This document shows, one piece after another, positions 6,231 through 9,887 of a stretch of 9,887 nt of DNA. The notes under the pieces are model-generated. The model saw only the letters and a list, made by a program, of their open reading frames with translations. It was not told the DNA's origin and ran no database searches. The DNA comes from Cuspidothrix sp046080565 (GTDB lineage: Bacteria > Cyanobacteriota > Cyanobacteriia > Cyanobacteriales > Nostocaceae). Numbering within the stretch: the stretch's first letter is position 1; the number at the start of each line of letters is the position of its first letter. The DNA lies in contig JBJTUF010000150.1 in NCBI GenBank assembly GCA_046080565.1, positions 1-9,887 of the forward strand, given 5' to 3'. Both the position numbers and the translations under genes were made by a program.

Positions 6231-6836
6231 ATGGATCTTGAAGATTATTACCGTATATTAGGTTTAAGGTCGGGAGCTTCTTTTACTGATGTTAAAGCCT
6301 CCTATCGCCGATTAGCACAGCAATATCATCCTGATATTAATTCAGATGATCTCAAAGCTAAAGATAAATTTATTGCCGTCACTGAGGCTTATAAGTTCCT
6401 CCAAACTGTGTTACCTCAAGAGGAAATTAAGCCTAAATCTAAAGATGTCAAAACTGAGGTTGCTAGTCCTCCAGAAATGAAAACTCCACCAGCAGCACCA
6501 AAAACAACATTTGCCTCTGTACCACCAAATTTACAGGATATAGAACAAAGGTTAAAGTGGAGGACTTATGAACAGTTGCAGCGATTTTTACAGGAAAAAC
6601 GTTTTCCCCAGGCGATCGCTCTAGCAGAGGCTTTACTGGCACGTTTACCAGCAGATGCGGAGGTGCGTCAATGGTTAGCGATCGCCTATCAAATTTGGGG
6701 ACGAGCGTTAATTACGGAAAAACAACTGCCAAAAGCTAGAATTTATCTGAAAAAAGCCTTAAAAACCGACCCCTATAATAAAGCTTTATGGAATGAAGTA
6801 CAGCAAGATTTTCAACGTTTGGGATTGAAAATTTAG
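6231..6836 (+). CDS. J-domain protein with C-terminal TPR
   Basis: The 201-residue protein begins with a J-domain (about 4-62: DYYRILGLRSGASFTDVKAS, HPD at 33-35, then FIAVTEAYKFL). J-domains stimulate the ATPase of Hsp70 (DnaK). A Pro/Lys-rich linker (about 63-100) follows. The C-terminal helical region carries at least one TPR-like repeat (about 142-185: WLAIAYQIWGRAL...ARIYLKKALKTDPYN). There is no Gly/Phe region or zinc-finger domain, so it is not DnaJ itself but a class C type that probably picks its own partner through the TPR part. Two HIP1 sites lie in the coding region. It sits 256 bases after clpP3; a chaperone beside a protease is suggestive but does not show a joint function. The downstream gene is convergent. 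Confidence 0.9.
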   Translation: MDLEDYYRILGLRSGASFTDVKASYRRLAQQYHPDINSDDLKAKDKFIAVTEAYKFLQTVLPQEEIKPKSKDVKTEVASPPEMKTPPAAPKTTFASVPPNLQDIEQRLKWRTYEQLQRFLQEKRFPQAIALAEALLARLPADAEVRQWLAIAYQIWGRALITEKQLPKARIYLKKALKTDPYNKALWNEVQQDFQRLGLKI

Positions 6837-6896
6837 ATGCTTGGTAATGGGTAATCGGTTGTCAATCAGTTCTCAATATGTTTGCAAATTGTTGGA

Positions 6897-8228
6897 TTAT
6901 TTTTCAGCATGAATATAATCCACAAAGTAGAATTGAGGAATTAAGGAAAGTTTTAACCAAGTATAAACTCCCAATCCTAAAAGTGCCGTAATCATCAATG
7001 GTAAACCAACTTTGAAACGGATCTCATCCGGCAAAATACTCACCCCAGATAAAACTATTATAAAATAGCTTAAAAGTCCTATTTGTAATCTTTGTAAATT
7101 TTTTACTGCATTGCGACAACTACTACAATGTTGGGTATGTTGTTGATAACGATCTAAGACAACACCGCGATTTTCATTGATTTGTGAATGGACATTTGGA
7201 TTTATTCCTACTTGATGCCAAGGTAACTGACCATGACAATATTTATCAAACCAATTGCGAAATTCAATGACTAACCTATCTGCACCTGTTGGTAATTTAT
7301 AGGCAGTTTTCCAACTTTCACTTGTTTGTTTTTGTTTTAAGAAATACTCTTGCTGACTTAATAAAATCATATCCCCATCCAAAACTAGATTCCGAGTTTT
7401 AATATGAGTCCACCAGCGAGGTATGAGTTTATGGGCTGTTTTAGCAAAGTTGCGGGGAAACTGTGCCACAATTCTACATTTACCAGGTAACACAGGAATA
7501 CAATAAGTTACTAATCCTAATTTTTTATCTGAGTTGCCAATATTAATTGCATATTCTAAGCGACAGGGAGGTTGAAAAGTAATTGTAGTTTGGAAACGAC
7601 CTGAAGTATTAGCTTCTATCAAATCTGGACTAGATTTACTAATATTAATAGGTATGGGTTGGGCGGTTTCTCGCTTACCTTGAACCCCATGATGGGAAAA
7701 AGGAACATGACTAGGATCGGCAACATTTTCTACTAAAGTTTCCCAATCATATTCTAAATCTCGCACATAAGAAGACCAAACAAATCCTTTTTCTGTATCT
7801 ATTTGTGGTGATAATGGTAGAGGGGTATTTTCAGCTATTGTGGCTGTTTTCTCATCTGGCCAAACCCAAAGTATATCCTGTTGTTGACGAACGGGAAAGG
7901 AAATAACACAAAAATTGTCTTGATTTTTAGAGATAATTTCTGGGTTTTCTGCTTGGGGAATGCGTTGACAAATACCATTTTCATTAAATTCCCAACCATG
8001 ATAACTACACATTAAGTTACCTGTTTTATCTTCAATTCTACCTTCGCTTAATGGTGCAAGACGGTGGGGACATTGATCTAAAAATACTCGATAGGTTTCT
8101 GATTTTGTAGGTTTCCAAATTACTAATCTTTTTCCTAATAAAGTGATGGGTTTAGGTTTTTGCGCTTCTAAGTCTTCTAGGGGAATAAGAGGATACCAAT
8201 GTTGAAAAAAGTTAAATTCAGATTGCAT
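6897..8228 (-). CDS. Rieske (2Fe-2S) oxygenase of the PaO/Lls1-like family, membrane-associated
   Basis: The 443-residue protein has an N-terminal Rieske domain with ligands Cys53-x-His55 (CPHR) and Cys74-x2-His77 (CSYHGW). The mononuclear iron site ENVADPSHVPFSHHG (167-181) offers His174 and His179, with Asp286 or Asp284 in LDGDMILL as a possible third ligand. A PaO-type C-terminal domain follows. Near the end are a CxxC (Cys368, Cys371) and two hydrophobic segments (about 382-398 and 405-428), consistent with thylakoid or plasma membrane anchoring. This is the layout of pheophorbide a oxygenase, TIC55 and PTC52 of plants, where the CxxC is linked to thioredoxin control. The cyanobacterial substrate is not known; a chlorophyll or bilin breakdown product is a reasonable guess. 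The protein needs an external electron donor. The ATG at 8226-8228 gives a full-length N-terminus. It is divergent from the ATPase gene at 8313 across 84 bases. Confidence 0.9.
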   Translation of the reverse strand: MQSEFNFFQHWYPLIPLEDLEAQKPKPITLLGKRLVIWKPTKSETYRVFLDQCPHRLAPLSEGRIEDKTGNLMCSYHGWEFNENGICQRIPQAENPEIISKNQDNFCVISFPVRQQQDILWVWPDEKTATIAENTPLPLSPQIDTEKGFVWSSYVRDLEYDWETLVENVADPSHVPFSHHGVQGKRETAQPIPINISKSSPDLIEANTSGRFQTTITFQPPCRLEYAINIGNSDKKLGLVTYCIPVLPGKCRIVAQFPRNFAKTAHKLIPRWWTHIKTRNLVLDGDMILLSQQEYFLKQKQTSESWKTAYKLPTGADRLVIEFRNWFDKYCHGQLPWHQVGINPNVHSQINENRGVVLDRYQQHTQHCSSCRNAVKNLQRLQIGLLSYFIIVLSGVSILPDEIRFKVGLPLMITALLGLGVYTWLKLSLIPQFYFVDYIHAEK

Positions 8229-8250
8229 ATTGCTTCTAAGAGATAAAACA

Positions 8251-8272
8251 AGTAAACTACTGATAGTTTACT
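8251..8272. promoter_or_regulatory. Perfect dyad in the divergent promoter region (candidate operator)
   Basis: AGTAAACTA (8251-8259) and TAGTTTACT (8264-8272) form a perfect 9-bp inverted repeat around CTGA. It lies in the middle of the 84-bp gap between the Rieske oxygenase and the ATPase gene, where a repressor or activator could act on both. There is no T-run, and a terminator would be out of place here. The regulator is unknown. Confidence 0.45.
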
Positions 8273-8312
8273 GTCATAATAATTTTAATTTCTCGAACTA
8301 TTCAAATTCACC

Positions 8313-9575
8313 ATGTCTAATCCCTTTTTTCCAGGTAAATCAGTTCCTCCAGAACATTTTGTAGGTCGCACATCAGAAGTTAACTTTGCTCTTGACCAAA
8401 TCTATAATCATAGCCATTGTGCCATTTGGGGTGGTCCAGGGATGGGTAAAACCTCATTTTTGCGGAAACTTGCTTCTGAACAAGCATTAGCACAACATGG
8501 AATAAATGTATCTCAATCTGTAATTGTACTACTCAACGGACATGATATTAATCCCTTCACTCCTGCTGGTTTTTGGCAAAAAGTATTAAATCTGCTACAT
8601 GATAAATTAGATAGCGAACCACAATTACAAGCTGAAATTAAACCCTTACTTGAAAAAACAGTTACAAATGATAGTCTGCGTAAAGCATTAAAGAAACTGG
8701 GTAAAAAGAATAAATTTTTAATATTGTTGGTAGATGACTTTGATGCAGCTTTGGTAACAAATGACGATTACACTGAAGCTGAAATGGAAACATTTTTAGC
8801 TCAATGTCGTAGTTTAGCTGTTAGTGGTGAAGAAAGTGAATACCTGTCAATGATTGTTACTTCATTGGAACGTCTCAGTAAACTAGGTCCTAAACCTAAC
8901 CCCAATGCTTCTCCTTGGTATAATCATTACTTGTTTCAATCGCTGAAATTGTTTAATACGAGCGAATTGGTTGAACTATTGACAATAATTAGACCACCAA
9001 CATTACGGGGTGAAATTATCAATATTACAGGTGGACATCCGACTTTAGTACAAACTGCTGGTTTCTTGCTATACAGAGAGATCCAGCCTGGGAATAGGGC
9101 TAATATCAACACATTTGCCGAGGGTTTTGAAAGAGATACCCAACAAATTTTCCAAACAATTTGGAACAGATGTGATGAAATAGACCAAGCCTTATTAATG
9201 CTAATCGCTTTGTTAGATATGGAAGGTCATATCCAGGAGATAAAATTTGATTTGAGTGGTGTGGGACGCATTCTGACACAACATAGTACATTTTTAACAA
9301 AACTAGAAGAACAGGGGATAATTATTTCCATTGCTGCACCAACAGGAAAGTTTTACTCTTTTACTTCATTACTGATGAAAAAATGGGTAATTCAGCAGAT
9401 TTTGAATACTCCAGAAAAATTAATCACAGACAGAGAAAAAGTATTTATCAATCTGATTAGTCGTGGACAAGTAAAGAATGTTAAAAAAGTAGTTACCTGG
9501 TTAGGAGATAATCCAGACAAAGTACGATCTGTCCTAGATTGGATTGTGAAAGTAGTTCCAGTATTTCCTAAATAA
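8313..9575 (+). CDS. P-loop ATPase, AAA+/STAND-like, with winged-helix-like C-terminal region
   Basis: The 420-residue protein starts with the short motif NPFFPGKSVPPEHFVGR, typical of STAND/archaeal-type ATPases in cyanobacteria. Walker A is GGPGMGKT (40-47), Walker B is FLILLVDDFD (135-144), and a sensor-like strand is SMIVTS (179-184). GGHPTLVQ (240-247) is the hallmark that often closes the ATPase core in the ATPase_2 (archaeal ATPase) family. About 285-365 looks like a winged-helix domain (DQALLMLIALLD... FYSFTSLLMKKWV). The last 50 residues form a small, probably helical tail I do not recognise. No membrane segment, nuclease, TIR or peptidase domain is visible, so if it is a conflict-type switch its effector must be elsewhere. 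There is no clear Shine-Dalgarno before the ATG. A gene with a related N-terminus follows 95 bases downstream. Confidence 0.8.
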   Translation: MSNPFFPGKSVPPEHFVGRTSEVNFALDQIYNHSHCAIWGGPGMGKTSFLRKLASEQALAQHGINVSQSVIVLLNGHDINPFTPAGFWQKVLNLLHDKLDSEPQLQAEIKPLLEKTVTNDSLRKALKKLGKKNKFLILLVDDFDAALVTNDDYTEAEMETFLAQCRSLAVSGEESEYLSMIVTSLERLSKLGPKPNPNASPWYNHYLFQSLKLFNTSELVELLTIIRPPTLRGEIINITGGHPTLVQTAGFLLYREIQPGNRANINTFAEGFERDTQQIFQTIWNRCDEIDQALLMLIALLDMEGHIQEIKFDLSGVGRILTQHSTFLTKLEEQGIIISIAAPTGKFYSFTSLLMKKWVIQQILNTPEKLITDREKVFINLISRGQVKNVKKVVTWLGDNPDKVRSVLDWIVKVVPVFPK

Positions 9576-9580
9576 ACTTT

Positions 9581-9614
9581 TTAGTAGGGAGGTTTTATTG
9601 AACTTCTCTACTAA
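9581..9614 (+). terminator. Probable intrinsic terminator after the ATPase gene
   Basis: Bases 9581-9595 can pair with 9600-9614 (TTAGTAGGGA against TCTCTACTAA in the lower part), a stem of up to 15 bp with three G-T wobbles and a 4-base loop. It starts six bases after the stop codon and is followed by only a short GTTT, so termination is likely but not certain. Confidence 0.5.
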
Positions 9615-9670
9615 GTTTATAGACAACGATTATTCTGATATTAAACTTATAATTTGTTAGAAGATGAAAT

Positions 9671-9760
9671 ATGAATAATTTACCTCCAAACCCTTATATA
9701 GTAGGTGATCCGATTAGAGATACAAAAAAATTTATTGGAAGAGAAGATCTGAGGGGATGA
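9671..9760 (+). pseudogene. 5' fragment of a second P-loop ATPase gene, cut by an IS
   Basis: The frame starts at an ATG at 9671 and reads NPYIVGDPIRDTKKFIGRED. This is the conserved start of cyanobacterial AAA/STAND-type ATPases and matches the layout of the previous gene (NPF...G...FVGR). About 26 codons are native, to about 9748; then the frame reads L-R-G and stops at TGA 9758-9760 inside the inserted element. The Walker A region would lie further on and is absent from the window. The rest of the gene may continue beyond the IS, outside the window. Confidence 0.75.
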
Positions 9761-9887
9761 CGAAATAACCTAAACAGCTTATCAGGTGAAAATTGTACCG
9801 ATTTATGGTAAAAAAAGATAGCCCCACTATTCTCAATAAGGACTATCTATTGATAATGTTACCTGAATTCTACAAAATACACCTAAA
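9749..9887 (+). mobile_element. Left part of an insertion sequence (IS4-like), runs off the window
   Basis: ATPase similarity ends at about 9748. The following sequence starts CTGAGGGGATGACG, which matches the inward-reading terminus at position 138 at 15 of 21 positions. A transposase-like ORF begins 56 bases inside. The element reads in the same direction as the partial one at the left edge. The right end and the target duplication are outside the window. Confidence 0.6.
9805..9887 (+). CDS. N-terminus of an IS4-like transposase (partial)
   Basis: The frame is open from ATG 9805 to the window edge (27 complete codons). It contains MLPEFYKIHL, which I recall as the start of a cyanobacterial IS4-family transposase. 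The second ATG at 9856, immediately before LPEFY, may be the real start. No catalytic residue is reached, so the family is a memory-based call. Confidence 0.55.
   Translation, partial: MVKKDSPTILNKDYLLIMLPEFYKIHL

Noticed and set aside
9106..9300. Minus-strand frame inside the ATPase gene
   Set aside because: Antisense shadow of a well-supported coding region.
1..9887. Composite transposon formed by the two edge elements
   Set aside because: The DNA between them carries housekeeping genes with normal chromosomal features (HIP1 sites, STRR arrays), and each element sits in a different disrupted gene, so independent insertions are more likely.

Overview
The window looks like chromosome from a filamentous, probably heterocyst-forming (Nostocales) cyanobacterium. 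Four copies of the HIP1 octamer GCGATCGC are present. Nearly every gap in the middle of the window carries arrays of tandem 7-bp units, like the STRR repeats described in heterocystous cyanobacteria. The adjacent clpR-clpP3 pair and a PaO-like Rieske oxygenase with a C-terminal CxxC are also typical of cyanobacteria. This placement is inferred from gene content; no rRNA or other marker gene is present.

Left part (1-1473): a decayed minus-strand gene for an FAD-dependent aromatic-ring-hydroxylase-type monooxygenase. It has been hit twice. A 134-bp ISAs1-like MITE (991-1124) with a perfect 10-bp target duplication sits inside the frame. The 3' end is cut off at about 138 by what looks like the right end of an IS carrying the tail of a plus-strand ORF. 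Upstream of it on the minus strand lie prmA (ribosomal protein L11 methyltransferase) and serA (3-phosphoglycerate dehydrogenase). All three read the same way and may share transcription.

Middle part (4132-6896): a 395-bp repeat-rich gap, then clpR (an inactive ClpP paralogue), clpP3 (active serine protease subunit) and a J-domain/TPR protein, all on the plus strand. ClpR and ClpP3 are known to form one mixed proteolytic core in cyanobacteria. The spacers hold at least seven heptamer arrays with different unit sequences.

Right part (6897-9887): a minus-strand Rieske/PaO-family oxygenase with two C-terminal membrane segments is divergent from a plus-strand P-loop ATPase (AAA+/STAND-like with a winged-helix-like C-terminal region). 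A short perfect dyad lies between the two starts. Downstream of a probable terminator, a second ATPase gene begins with a related N-terminal motif. It is broken after about 26 codons by another IS, whose transposase starts at 9805 and runs off the window. The putative terminal repeats at the two window edges match at 15 of 21 positions, so the same IS type probably disrupted genes at both ends.

I found no clear new multi-gene system. The most unusual items are the doubly disrupted monooxygenase, the dense and varied heptamer arrays, and the ATPase pair whose second member is broken.
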